Assembly: GCF_009617755.1 (NCBI RefSeq)
Contig: NZ_BGZH01000001.1
Location: forward strand, 1,054,001 to 1,118,000
Direction: 5' to 3'
From: Marinobacter salsuginis
GTDB lineage: Bacteria; Pseudomonadota; Gammaproteobacteria; Pseudomonadales; Oleiphilaceae
Length of the DNA stretch: 64,000 nucleotides
Positions within the stretch are counted from its first letter, which is position 1. Each line of letters opens with the position of its first letter. Shown here piece after piece: positions 26,452-35,275 of this stretch. A program made the position numbers and the translations under genes. The notes under the pieces were generated by a model. The model worked only from the letters and a program-made list of their open reading frames with translations, did not search any database and was not told the origin of the DNA.

Positions 26452-27706
26452 TTACGCCGATTCGCGTGCCAACGCCCCCTCTTCCGGCTGATATTTTTCC
26501 TCGGAACGGGCAATCACGGAAGTGCCTACCAGATCCCCGGTGACGTTCATGGCAGTTGCACCCATCCCAACGAGGGCATCAATAGACACCAGCAACGCCA
26601 CAGTCTCGATGGGCAGGCCCACCTGTGCGAACACCGTAGCAATCATCACGATCCCCGCGCCCGGCACGCCTGCGGTACCAATGGACGCGAGGGTACCGAT
26701 CAGAGCGATTTCCAGCATGGTAATGAGATCCAGGGGCACTCCGACCACGTTAGCAGCAAATGCGGCTGAAATGGCAATCCGAATACCCACCCCATCCATG
26801 TTGATGGTGGCGCCCAGTGGCAAACTGAAACCGTAAATACTGCGCGGAACGCCAAGACGGCGTGCGGCGTTCAGGGTCAGGGGCAGCGTGCCCGAACTGC
26901 TCTGGGTGGCAAAAGCCGTGGCAACCGGAACGCGGGCCTCGCGAACAAACTCCGCCAGACTTACGCCATTGAGGCGCATCAGCACCCCGTACACCAGCAG
27001 CTGCACTGCCAGGGCGATGTACAACACCATCACCATATCCCCCAGGGCCAGGATGGGGTTTATACCCTGCTTGCCCGCGGTACTGGCCACAATAGCGAAC
27101 ACCCCAATTGGCACATATTGTATTACTCCGGCCATCACTTTCATGGTGACCTCATTCAGGCCCGAGACCACGGCATACACACGTTCGGCGGCTTGCCCCT
27201 GCGCCCTAGATTCCCGCAGCTTGAGCAACGCGATGCCAAACACCACCGCCGTGAAAATAATTCCCAGCAGGTTCGGCTCGGCGAAGGCACCCACAATATT
27301 GGTTGGCACGATGTTCAGCAGCACCTGAACAAAACCCGGGTTATTCGGAACGTTGACAGTCTCGGACGACGTCAGCTCCAGCCCACTGCCAGGGGTCAAC
27401 ACCGAAGCCACCACCAATCCCACCGTGATGGCCAGGGCTGAGGTAAGCACATAGAAACCAAGCAGTTTGCGGCCTACACGCCCCATGCTGCCCATGGTTA
27501 GCCTGGTTGATGCCCACCACCAACGTGAACAATACAATCGGTACAATCAAAAACTTCAGCAAGCGAAGCAGCAGCTCCCCTAAAGGGTCCAGCCATTCGG
27601 CCACCGCAGACCCACCCACCAGTCCGACAACTAGGCCGAGCACAAGCGCGATACCAATGCGAAGCACCAACGAAGTATCCAGATAGGCATTCAGCAAAGC
27701 TTTCAT
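26452..27706 (-). pseudogene. Dicarboxylate/amino acid:cation symporter (DAACS), frameshifted
   Basis: The N-terminal part starts at ATG 27706 (gggag upstream; MKALLNAYLDTSLVLRIGI) and runs to LLRLLKFLIVPIVLFTLVVG. The rest of a GltP/DctA-type protein continues in another frame from near 27500 (MGSMGRVGRKLLGFYVLTSA) through the signature SSSGTLPLTLNAARRLG and the glycine-rich INMDG region to 26452. A one-base insertion near 27495-27500 (AACCATGGGC where AACCTGGGC would restore the frame) explains the break. Joined, the product is about 418 residues, the normal length. Either a recent mutation or a sequencing error; otherwise the gene looks undamaged. Confidence 0.75.
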
Positions 27707-28064
27707 GGAGGCTCCCATTCTTTGACTGCTAATTATGAGCATACGCTCAAATACATTTAAGGCCGGGATTCTGCTCAGCAACAACGCATGGGTAAACCGG
27801 TATTGCCACGTACGTTATTAACAAAAGCTGTGGATAACCTTGTTGGGAACCTCTGGTAAAACAGCTGAAAGTCCCGTGCCGCAGGGGCTAGGGGAACTTG
27901 CTGTAAAAATGGGCTAGACAGGGCTGGTATATGGATATGAGGGATTCGTCTCAGCATGGGGTGGCGGCAAGCCTTGATGTGTTTCGGTTTTCCGCAGTTT
28001 TTTTATCGGGAATCGCCCCAACCTGTTAGGTTGCAAACCAAATAAACAATCAGAGGGAATCTTG
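27707..28064. other. Intergenic stretch with one consensus DnaA box
   Basis: About 360 bp without a convincing gene. It holds TGTGGATAA at 27829-27837, a perfect DnaA box on the minus strand, within AT-rich DNA. A single box does not make an origin. Short frames on both strands lack codon or family support. Confidence 0.4.
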
Positions 28065-28157
28065 ATGACACCGATTATCGAACAGTTTCTTGAAGTTTCG
28101 AGCACCTACCTACTATCCACCTGCACCAGTGATAGCTGCCAAGACCCTACGGAGTAG
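28065..28157 (+). CDS. Possible 30-codon ORF or gene remnant
   Basis: A strong ribosome binding site (agaggga) precedes ATG 28065. The first residues (MTPIIEQFLEVSS) resemble the N-termini of some ZIP-type metal permeases, but the frame ends after 30 codons and nothing permease-like follows; it overlaps the end of the convergent esterase gene. It may be the decayed 5' end of a lost gene. Low confidence as a real protein. Confidence 0.25.
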   Translation: MTPIIEQFLEVSSTYLLSTCTSDSCQDPTE

Positions 28158-29538
28158 CCATCTTTATTCGCGCATCTACCCGATCTTCCTCATCCTGGCT
28201 CTGGGAAGAGATCAGGATCAGTTGCCGAATGAAGCTCGCAATTCTTGGATCATAAATATCGTTGTGATCCCGAATCAGTTCGCCATCCACCCGTATATTC
28301 AAATAAGGATTTCGCCCGGCCGAGGAATCCGTGCGCTCGAGCACTGCGCCTTCAAACGGGATGCGGCTACCTGGCCTGTCTGCTTCCCAGCCCTTGCTGG
28401 CTGAAACGAACGTCTGTACTGCTGTGGATGCGCTGAAACCGGCCTGTTCGTCGTCCGCAAAGGTCTCCTCCGCGCGAAGGTAATGGGTCAGATAGGGATC
28501 GAAGTGGCCCAATGCCGTCACATTGGCAGAGCCCTGATCGATAACTTCGCTCTTCCCGGTAACGGGATTGAGACGCTGGGCGTCCCGCTCGGTTTCAAAC
28601 AGCGTAGAAAACCAGCGGCCGAGGGGGAATGCCATGCCAGTGGCATCGTCATCCTCAGAGGTGAGTACCGCCAATACTGGCAATTGGCTCTCAAAGTACC
28701 GCCGCCGCTCATTTGCCATATCACTAAGCGTTGCATAGCGTGCAGCCTCGAAAGCCGGGTTAATCAGGACAACAAGATCCGCGAAGCCGATGGTATCGCT
28801 CACCACCGCGTCCGGGCCATGAGTCTGTACAAATCCGTTTTCTAAAATCTCGCTCATCGCAGAAAAGACCAGCGCTCCACCAAAGCTGTGCCCTACCACG
28901 ACGAAACGGGTACGGTGGGATTTACCATCGGCAAGCGCCTGAGCCCGCTTTGTTTTCTGCACAAGCTCAAGGCGGCTGAGTAATTCAGTAGCGCCGCCGC
29001 GCCCTACTTTATGGGCGGTATTCTTGCGTTCCCAGAATGTCAGCTCCTTTAACCCGGGCAGACTCACGGAGCCGCCACGCCAACCCAGATAGATGCCCAC
29101 CACTTCCCTCGACGGCACATCGGTCCTCGCGCTCATGGCTGACTCCAGCGCACTCAATCGACGCAGAGACTCTCGAAAACTGGATATATTACTATCTCCA
29201 GCCTGGGCACTGTGCTTCCAGCCATGCACGAACACCACCATCAATAGATCGCGATCGGCGGCCAAGGTATTAACCTGGCCGATCACCTCCCTCAATTGCT
29301 CGCGATCCCAGAGCTGCCCCTGATCGTCGAACTCGACAAAGCCCAAATGGTACTTCTCATCAATGGCGTTGGGCGACTGGAATACCTGAAGCGAATGCAG
29401 AGCGCACTCTTCCATAGGATTGGCGGAAATACACAAACCAGATTCGGTACGGTAGCGCTGATGGGAAATACAGGCCGACAGTGAAATAACTATTGCTATA
29501 ACGAGGGCGAAACGGGTGCCTTTGAAGCGATCTTTCAT
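28147..29538 (-). CDS. Alpha/beta-hydrolase lipoprotein (esterase/lipase-like)
   Basis: 463 residues with a lipoprotein signal (VISLSAC, lipid Cys at 23). The alpha/beta-hydrolase core shows an oxyanion segment VFVHGW near 103-107 and a nucleophile elbow GHSFGG near 216-221 with Ser 218; a likely acid/His pair falls in the C-terminal half (candidate region TALGHFDPYLTHY). Probably membrane-anchored in the periplasm or outer membrane and acting on an ester, or possibly on another lipid or peptide substrate. It is divergent from the CARDB gene, sharing a roughly 290-bp promoter region in which nothing else is visible. Confidence 0.72.
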   Translation of the reverse strand: MKDRFKGTRFALVIAIVISLSACISHQRYRTESGLCISANPMEECALHSLQVFQSPNAIDEKYHLGFVEFDDQGQLWDREQLREVIGQVNTLAADRDLLMVVFVHGWKHSAQAGDSNISSFRESLRRLSALESAMSARTDVPSREVVGIYLGWRGGSVSLPGLKELTFWERKNTAHKVGRGGATELLSRLELVQKTKRAQALADGKSHRTRFVVVGHSFGGALVFSAMSEILENGFVQTHGPDAVVSDTIGFADLVVLINPAFEAARYATLSDMANERRRYFESQLPVLAVLTSEDDDATGMAFPLGRWFSTLFETERDAQRLNPVTGKSEVIDQGSANVTALGHFDPYLTHYLRAEETFADDEQAGFSASTAVQTFVSASKGWEADRPGSRIPFEGAVLERTDSSAGRNPYLNIRVDGELIRDHNDIYDPRIASFIRQLILISSQSQDEEDRVDARIKMATP

Positions 29539-29830
29539 GACAAATTCCTTTTCGATTTGCTTGGGCAGAACCTCCTGTTACAGCCACTACTCTGCACTTA
29601 TTCGACTAGCTAAACCCTGCAAGCCGCCTCCCGGCCGCCTTAAGATAAGGCAAGCATAGTCCAGCAGGCTGCGAAAGCCAGCATCCCGCAATCCGCGGTG
29701 CGGGGTTCGTTCTTGCTTTCCGACGACAACCCAACAATAAGGGTGTATATTTTTTGAACATCCCCAGATCGAGATATTTCCGGAGTTATCGATCTGTGCC
29801 GCCATCGACACGCTAAAAGGATGTGGCGAA

Positions 29831-30916
29831 ATGAACAGACTCAAAGAAAAAATTTCATCCGGGATTAGGTCACTCAAAGACCAGACTGAAAACGGGACTA
29901 GCAACAAAAGCACTTTGCAGAGGCAGCTCCCCCAGAGCATAAATGCGCCCTGCTCTTTTTACCTCATGGTGATTTTCGGCTTATCTCTCTTCCCGGGACT
30001 GACTTGGGCTCAGCCCGATCTCATGATCGGGCTAGAGGCGCCGGATAACGCCAACGCCGGAGAAGACATCGGCACTTCCCTCACCTTGACTGCCATAAAC
30101 CGCGGGGATCATGTGGCAAAGGGGACCCGATCATCCGACAACGGGTACATGATCGACATTTTCATAACCCGTCAAATCATGCCCACTGGCTATGCCCGCT
30201 ACAACGAACACTACTTCGATGGCGTCCTGCTCAAGGGTGGTCGCGTCAGCAATACCGATAACTTGCCTCCGCGGCAACGCGCGCGTTATCGCACCTCGGC
30301 AATACTGCCAACTGACATCCCACCGGGCCGGTACCAGCTTTGCGCCCGTATAGACCCGGGAGACAAAGTCCGAGAGGTCATCGAAGACAACAACACTCAT
30401 TGCCAGACACTTTCCATTAACTTGTCCCTCATGCTCATTCAAGCCCTGCCGAGATTCGAGGTGCTCCTGCCCGAGCATCGGGACCAGGAACTTCGCATCC
30501 TGGAGCGTGAAGAGGTCAATCTCGGCCCGCCTTCTGTCACCCCGGAGACCCCAGTCGGCACATCTGACGCTACACGAACCATTCTTGAAGATGGCTCAAT
30601 CGTCTTGACATGGCAGGACGGGTCAAAGCGGCGCCTGAGACCGGACGGGCTGGTTGAATACGTTAGTCCGGATGGCACCATCATGTCTCCCATAGCTATC
30701 CAGGTTCAGGGCGCCAGTCTGCCGGAGCTGCCCGAGGCGTTGGATGACTGGGGCAGCGGCCTCGCAAACGACCTGCTGGCCATCCTCAGAAACATCCTGA
30801 CCGACGCTGAGTTCGAGGCCTACCAGCAAACCGAGGCCGACAAAGGCTATTACGAGCGTATCAACTGGCGCCTGCGCAGCATTCAGTTCCTGACAGCCCT
30901 GGAGGACAACATATAA
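29831..30916 (+). CDS. Exported CARDB-domain protein, unknown function
   Basis: 361 residues, ATG 29831 after aaagga. The first 40 residues are hydrophilic; a signal-like hydrophobic segment follows at about 43-60 ending LTWAQ. A CARDB-like adhesion domain covers about 62-195 (DLMIGLEAPDNANAGEDIGTSL, in part; PGRYQLCARIDPGDKVREVIEDNN). Then comes a WQDGSKRRLRPDGLVEYVSPDG segment resembling short beta-hairpin repeats and a helical C-terminus. It overlaps the next gene by one base (TAATG), so the two products probably work together at the envelope. Confidence 0.65.
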   Translation: MNRLKEKISSGIRSLKDQTENGTSNKSTLQRQLPQSINAPCSFYLMVIFGLSLFPGLTWAQPDLMIGLEAPDNANAGEDIGTSLTLTAINRGDHVAKGTRSSDNGYMIDIFITRQIMPTGYARYNEHYFDGVLLKGGRVSNTDNLPPRQRARYRTSAILPTDIPPGRYQLCARIDPGDKVREVIEDNNTHCQTLSINLSLMLIQALPRFEVLLPEHRDQELRILEREEVNLGPPSVTPETPVGTSDATRTILEDGSIVLTWQDGSKRRLRPDGLVEYVSPDGTIMSPIAIQVQGASLPELPEALDDWGSGLANDLLAILRNILTDAEFEAYQQTEADKGYYERINWRLRSIQFLTALEDNI

Positions 30917-31470
30917 TGCGATGTTGGCATGCGTTATTCGTAAGTGCCTTGTTGATGGGGCCGATTTCGCTGTCCTGGAGCGAGGAACAGGAAAACAGTT
31001 CTGAACGGGCGGACACTTCACGGATCGATGCCATGAAGTCTGCCCTTGAAGCCGAGGACAATGAGGGCGGTCTCCAACCGCTGCAGGCCCCGATGATCAT
31101 CTCTGGCAATTTGATGGACGCGGAAGGTCAAGCCGCCATGAAGTCCGCCCTCAAGGCCTATTACGACTACCGTACGGAAGGATACGACCACCGACAACGC
31201 GTATTCGAGTGGCAATTGTTGTCGTCGCGGATCATCTTTGTCGTCGTCATTGTCCTGGTAGGAGCTGGCATCTATTTTTCGTGGCTGCAGTTTCGGGCGG
31301 ACCTGAAAGCGACCGACAAGGAGGGGAACCGGGGCCTCTCCACGTTGGAAGCGTCGACCTCCGGCATCAAGGTCAGCTCACCAGTACTGGGTGTGATCAT
31401 CCTTGTGATCTCTCTGCTGTTTTTCTACCTGTACCTGCAGTACGTCTACCCGATTGAGGAAATACTCTAA
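30916..31470 (+). CDS. Membrane partner of the CARDB protein (two helices plus signal)
   Basis: 184 residues. N-terminal signal-like segment (CWHALFVSALLMGPISLSWS), a hydrophilic region of about 75 residues, then one helix near 100-122 (IIFVVVIVLVGAGIYFSWL) and another near 155-178 (VLGVIILVISLLFFYLYL). No family was recognised. Translation is coupled to the preceding CARDB gene. It converges with the Sel1/thioredoxin-fold gene 33 bp away. Confidence 0.6.
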   Translation: MRCWHALFVSALLMGPISLSWSEEQENSSERADTSRIDAMKSALEAEDNEGGLQPLQAPMIISGNLMDAEGQAAMKSALKAYYDYRTEGYDHRQRVFEWQLLSSRIIFVVVIVLVGAGIYFSWLQFRADLKATDKEGNRGLSTLEASTSGIKVSSPVLGVIILVISLLFFYLYLQYVYPIEEIL

Positions 31471-31502
31471 AGCAGCGGAGGGCTTACCGGTCGACAGAGT
31501 AC

Positions 31503-32810
31503 TCAGTTTTTAGACAAATACCGCTCCACATCCCGGCGGAGTTTCTCCGGTTCCGGTTCCGGATTACGGTCAAATATGCTTGGCGCATATTTTTTATCAT
31601 TAAACTCAAATGTATTGGCTTCTCCCCCCTCGTTCACATTGGCAATATTTTCGACATATTCTGAATACTGCTGGGGGCTACATTCGGAAACATCAACCGA
31701 ATAGGCATGAAGCAATGATTCATACATTTCATTTTTTGATTGAAAATTTCGTATCGCCGAGCCATCTATCGGGTGCCCTAAAATACGCCAATCCATCACA
31801 TCAGAACCATCCTGTGTTGGCAGAATATTCTCTTCAGCGGTAGTGGCAAGCTTAACCAACGCATTCGCTGCGGTTGCAGGACCCTTTTTGGAGCGTATGC
31901 AATGGACGTAAAAGGATGGAGTAATTATGTCCTGTGTAGGAGGGCCGAATCGGTTCGGGCTTTCCGTGCGCAATCGAAATGGCATTTCACGCAGAACGAT
32001 AGACAAATGACCTTGTTCGGCCTGATCCAAATAATAGCTTAATTCATCATGCAAGAAGTCCAGGCAATGATTGCATGCCAGAGAGTAGTTAATGACGACC
32101 TTCGGAGCAGAAGGATTTTTGGAGACCAGTGTCTGATAATTTATAACGCCGTTTTCTTTCTCCCATAACGCTTGCGCGCCTTCTACCCCTTTACTGGCTG
32201 CGCCTTTCAACCACCTCAATGCTTGCTCTTTATCTTTATCAGTGCCCAGCCCACGGTTGAATGCGTAATACAGATCTAACATAGCTGGCCCATAGCCATT
32301 GAGTGCTGACTGGGCAATCATCAGAAATGACGCCTTATCACTTTTTTGTACTCCTATTCCGAGTCGATACAACGCACCGAGTTCACGCTGCCAGAAGGGA
32401 TCTTCAGTCTCAGCCAGGTTTGAAATCCAAAAGGCCATGCCAACTCTGCTGACAACATCTGTTTGATAAGACTCCTTGTAGATCTCAACGAGCTTAACCA
32501 TCGCAGGCTTGAACGCCTTTTCACCTGATTTTTTTAACAACTCCAGGCCACGCCGGGTGTTTTTTTCAACACCCAGGCCGTAATAATTCAGCAACCCGAG
32601 ATAGTAATTTGCTTTGGGCCCTGGTTCGTCCTCTAAGGAAAGTAGGCGGAAGGCTTCAGAATAGTTTTTCTCACCTATCGCTTTTTCTGCTTCATCCATA
32701 CCAGCATATGAGGAACTGCTGCATGCGTAGGAAAGAATAAAAACGATGAGACAAATGACTTTGTATATTCTGTGAGTAGGTTGTCGAGTACCAAGAAGGT
32801 CAAATTTCAT
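31503..32810 (-). CDS. Exported Sel1-repeat protein with DsbA-like C-terminal domain
   Basis: 435 residues from ATG 32810 (agggaaaaga upstream); the frame extends 18 codons further up without a better signal. A signal peptide ends around residue 37. Residues about 40-220 hold Sel1-like tetratrico repeats (YYLGLLNYYGLGVEKNTRRGL, in part; YAFNRGLGTDKDKEQALRWLK). From about 235 a thioredoxin-type domain begins with VINYSLACNHCLDF, where C246-x2-C249 is the redox pair. Base composition is more AT-rich than most neighbours. A repeat scaffold fused to a disulfide-active domain suggests periplasmic protein folding or maturation of specific partners. Confidence 0.65.
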   Translation of the reverse strand: MKFDLLGTRQPTHRIYKVICLIVFILSYACSSSSYAGMDEAEKAIGEKNYSEAFRLLSLEDEPGPKANYYLGLLNYYGLGVEKNTRRGLELLKKSGEKAFKPAMVKLVEIYKESYQTDVVSRVGMAFWISNLAETEDPFWQRELGALYRLGIGVQKSDKASFLMIAQSALNGYGPAMLDLYYAFNRGLGTDKDKEQALRWLKGAASKGVEGAQALWEKENGVINYQTLVSKNPSAPKVVINYSLACNHCLDFLHDELSYYLDQAEQGHLSIVLREMPFRLRTESPNRFGPPTQDIITPSFYVHCIRSKKGPATAANALVKLATTAEENILPTQDGSDVMDWRILGHPIDGSAIRNFQSKNEMYESLLHAYSVDVSECSPQQYSEYVENIANVNEGGEANTFEFNDKKYAPSIFDRNPEPEPEKLRRDVERYLSKN

Positions 32811-32957
32811 GATCTTTTCCCTGAATAAGACATCAGTCCGGTTGATGTTGCGTTCTAAAATCATTGTCGAGGCTGGTTCTATGCCAGGCTATCCTGGCTG
32901 GATTCTGAGAAACATTCACCTCGGAGCTTGGGCATCTGCGATCACGCCGATTCGTAG

Positions 32958-32982
32958 AAAATGAATCTGTCCCGATATTGCG
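32958..32982 (+). repeat. Dispersed ~25-bp repeat, copy 1
   Basis: AAATGAATCTGTCCCGATAT, continuing TGCG. A divergent member of the family with consensus AATAnATCTGTCCCGG followed by TTTTCG. It lies just downstream of mscS. Confidence 0.5.
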
Positions 32983-32988
32983 CTATCA

Positions 32989-34266
32989 CTATTTCGCCGG
33001 CAATTCCTTGATGTAAACGTCTTGCTGTGGAAACGGAATGGTGATGCCTTCTTGCTTGAATCGGCGCCAGATCGCCAGGTTGATGTCCGAACTTACGCTT
33101 CCAAAACCTGCTTGCGGGTCGGCGACCCAGACCCGGGCCTCCAGATGAATGCCGTGGTCGCCGAACATTGTTAACCGGCATACCGGCTCCGGATCCGCGA
33201 TCACTCGCGGGTGCTCGCGGGCGATATCAAGAATAATGGCCATCGCACGCTCCACGTCATCACTGTAGCTCACCGACACCGGGATCTTCAGGCGTACATT
33301 GGGATCCGAATAGGACCAGTTGATCACCTCAGTGGTAATCAGGTTTTCGTTGGGAATGAGCGTATCCACACCATCGCGGTTGCGTACCACCACGTAGCGG
33401 GCATGCAGTGCGACCACCCAGCCGAACTTCTCACCAATGCTGATCACATCACCGGGGCGAATCGAGCGGTCGAACACAAGAATAAAACCGCTGATGAAAT
33501 TGCTGGCGATACGCTGCAGGCCGAAGCCAAGCCCAACACCCAGAGCACCGCCAAACACTGCGAGCGCCGTAAGATCTATGCCGACGAGATTCAGAACAGA
33601 CAGAGCCGCGACAGTGATCAGCACCAGCTTGGCGACTTTAGAGAACCCCACGGCCGCACCGGCGCTCAGATACGGCAACTGGGTCAGTCGCCGATCGATA
33701 ATGCCCGAGAGCCAAATGGCAACAACCAGCACCAGGCCCATCAGCAGGATTAGCTTGACGATCGCCAACAGGGATATGCGCAGCTCACCCACGGAGAAGG
33801 CCAGGCTATCCATGGCCTCAAGCAACCCGGGGAGCAAGCCCACGAGATGCAGGCCCACCACCAGCCAGATGAGGGTACTGATGACATTCTCCGAAGCCTT
33901 GACCAGGGGGCCGCTTCGCATGCCCTTGCGCAACATATACACCAGGGTGCGGATCAGGGCGAACGAGATCAGCAGCGGGACCGCCAGATCCAGGGCCCAG
34001 TAGGCCTGGTTAAGCGCGGCAAGCAACACGCGCGCCAGCAGAACCAGCACCAGCATCGAGACGGGAAAGGCAAGGCGCTGGAGGGCACGTTGCGTCAGGT
34101 GGCGCACGCCCTGGGAGTCCGCAGCGGTGCGCCGGGCAACAAGGCGATGCAGATAGAACGCAGCCGTCGCCGCAAGCACCAGAACTGCTGCCTGCGGAAG
34201 AACATCCAGCAAACTTATTTCCTGTATGGCAACCAGCAAATCGTGCCAGCTTTCCACCATCGCCAA
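32989..34266 (-). CDS. Mechanosensitive channel, MscS family
   Basis: 425 residues. Several N-terminal membrane helices, then the MscS core: pore helix AVFGGALGVGLGFGLQRIA, then NFISGFILVFDRSIRPGDVI, the beta domain (VVVRNRDGVDTLIPNENLIT) and the C-terminal vestibule domain (RVWVADPQAGFGSVSSDINLAI, in part). It is longer than E. coli MscS (286) by an N-terminal helix bundle. It opens under membrane tension to release solutes on osmotic down-shock. It is flanked on both sides by copies of the dispersed repeat. Confidence 0.9.
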   Translation of the reverse strand: MAMVESWHDLLVAIQEISLLDVLPQAAVLVLAATAAFYLHRLVARRTAADSQGVRHLTQRALQRLAFPVSMLVLVLLARVLLAALNQAYWALDLAVPLLISFALIRTLVYMLRKGMRSGPLVKASENVISTLIWLVVGLHLVGLLPGLLEAMDSLAFSVGELRISLLAIVKLILLMGLVLVVAIWLSGIIDRRLTQLPYLSAGAAVGFSKVAKLVLITVAALSVLNLVGIDLTALAVFGGALGVGLGFGLQRIASNFISGFILVFDRSIRPGDVISIGEKFGWVVALHARYVVVRNRDGVDTLIPNENLITTEVINWSYSDPNVRLKIPVSVSYSDDVERAMAIILDIAREHPRVIADPEPVCRLTMFGDHGIHLEARVWVADPQAGFGSVSSDINLAIWRRFKQEGITIPFPQQDVYIKELPAK

Positions 34267-34340
34267 CTCCCTGGTAACGAGAACTCAGAGACCAGCCGCC
34301 TTTGGCAGCGTTCAGCCTCTCCTCAGTATAGGCCCCCAAC

Positions 34341-34362
34341 AATAAATCTGTTCCGGTCTTCG
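34341..34362 (+). repeat. Dispersed ~25-bp repeat, copy 2
   Basis: AATAAATCTGTTCCGGTCTT, then CG. One or two mismatches to the family consensus. It lies upstream of mscS, in the same orientation as copy 1 on the other side of the gene. Confidence 0.6.
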
Positions 34363-34493
34363 AACGCCTTCCATCATTGGGATAATCACCCCACCGCGTA
34401 TAAACTCTCCTTAGGTAACCTGAAAGCCGGCAAGGAGGCGACTGCTCCACCGGCCCTACGGGGAATTCAAAGGGCCATCAGGTGACATTGGCA

Positions 34494-35174
34494 ATGAATG
34501 AGACTACCGAAGATAAAACAGCGTCAGCGCCGCCACCTCAAAAGGAAGGCTTCAGTGGCATGCACGTCTTTGGCATTGTGCTGGTCACCATCGTTGCCAC
34601 CGTCGGCGTGGGTTACTGGTGGCTCAGCCACTATGTCTTTCCTGACAACTTCGAGCCGGTAACCCTGAATGCCAGTGAACAGAATTCACTCAACAGCAAG
34701 CTGAATACCCTGGGCATTGATACCCAAGGCGGTGGATCTGGAGGCCGGTTAAAGCCGGAGCCCTACAGTGAGGAAGGCGCTAGCCGTGAAGTTCGCTTCA
34801 GCGAGCGGGAACTCAACGGTATGCTGGCCAATAACACCGATCTGGCGCAAAGACTGGCCGTGGATCTTTCAGACAATCTCCTGAGCGCCCTGCTTCTCGT
34901 ACCTCTTGAGGAGGACTTCCCTGTACTCGGTGGCCGAACCCTGCGAGTGAATGCCGGCGTAGAGCTCTCCTTTGCCAACGGTCGCCCCCTCGTGAAGTTA
35001 AAGGGTGTCAGCCTGATGGGCGTCCCCATCCCGAATGCCTGGCTGGGCAACCTCAAGAATGTGGACCTGGTTAACGAGTTTGGCGCTAATCCGGGGTTCT
35101 GGCAGTCCTTTGCGGCAGGGGTGGACTATATCCAGGTCGAAGATGGGCAGTTGCTTGTTCGGCTCAAGGAATAG
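34494..35174 (+). CDS. Membrane-anchored protein of unknown function
   Basis: 226 residues from ATG 34494, which has aggtga eight bases upstream (an in-frame GTG lies at 34482). A cytoplasmic N-terminus of about 20 residues, one helix near 25-46 (MHVFGIVLVTIVATVGVGYWW), then a periplasmic domain with EVRFSERELNGMLANNTDLAQRLA, LLVPLEEDFPVLGGRTLRV and KLKGVSLMGVPIPNAWLG. The pattern resembles lipid- or ligand-binding periplasmic proteins of unknown role found in marine gammaproteobacteria; I cannot name the family. Confidence 0.6.
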   Translation: MNETTEDKTASAPPPQKEGFSGMHVFGIVLVTIVATVGVGYWWLSHYVFPDNFEPVTLNASEQNSLNSKLNTLGIDTQGGGSGGRLKPEPYSEEGASREVRFSERELNGMLANNTDLAQRLAVDLSDNLLSALLLVPLEEDFPVLGGRTLRVNAGVELSFANGRPLVKLKGVSLMGVPIPNAWLGNLKNVDLVNEFGANPGFWQSFAAGVDYIQVEDGQLLVRLKE

Positions 35175-35184
35175 TTGAGCAGGT

Positions 35185-35248
35185 TTAATCGCTGTTGCGC
35201 ATCGGCATGCCTTCGATACGGCCGAAAACAGCATAAAGGTCGAGACAT
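35185..35248 (-). pseudogene. 3'-end remnant of a DUF4174 gene
   Basis: The last about 20 codons of a second copy of the gene intact at 42961-43386. The product reads LDLYAVFGRIEGMPMRNSD here against LDLDAIFGRIDAMPMRMREM in the intact copy. DNA similarity covers roughly 35196-35245 (for example TCGATACGGCCGAAAA). No upstream part remains; an SDR gene starts right after. Confidence 0.6.
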
Positions 35249-35275
35249 AACCTTATGGGAAAACAGGAGCCTCCA

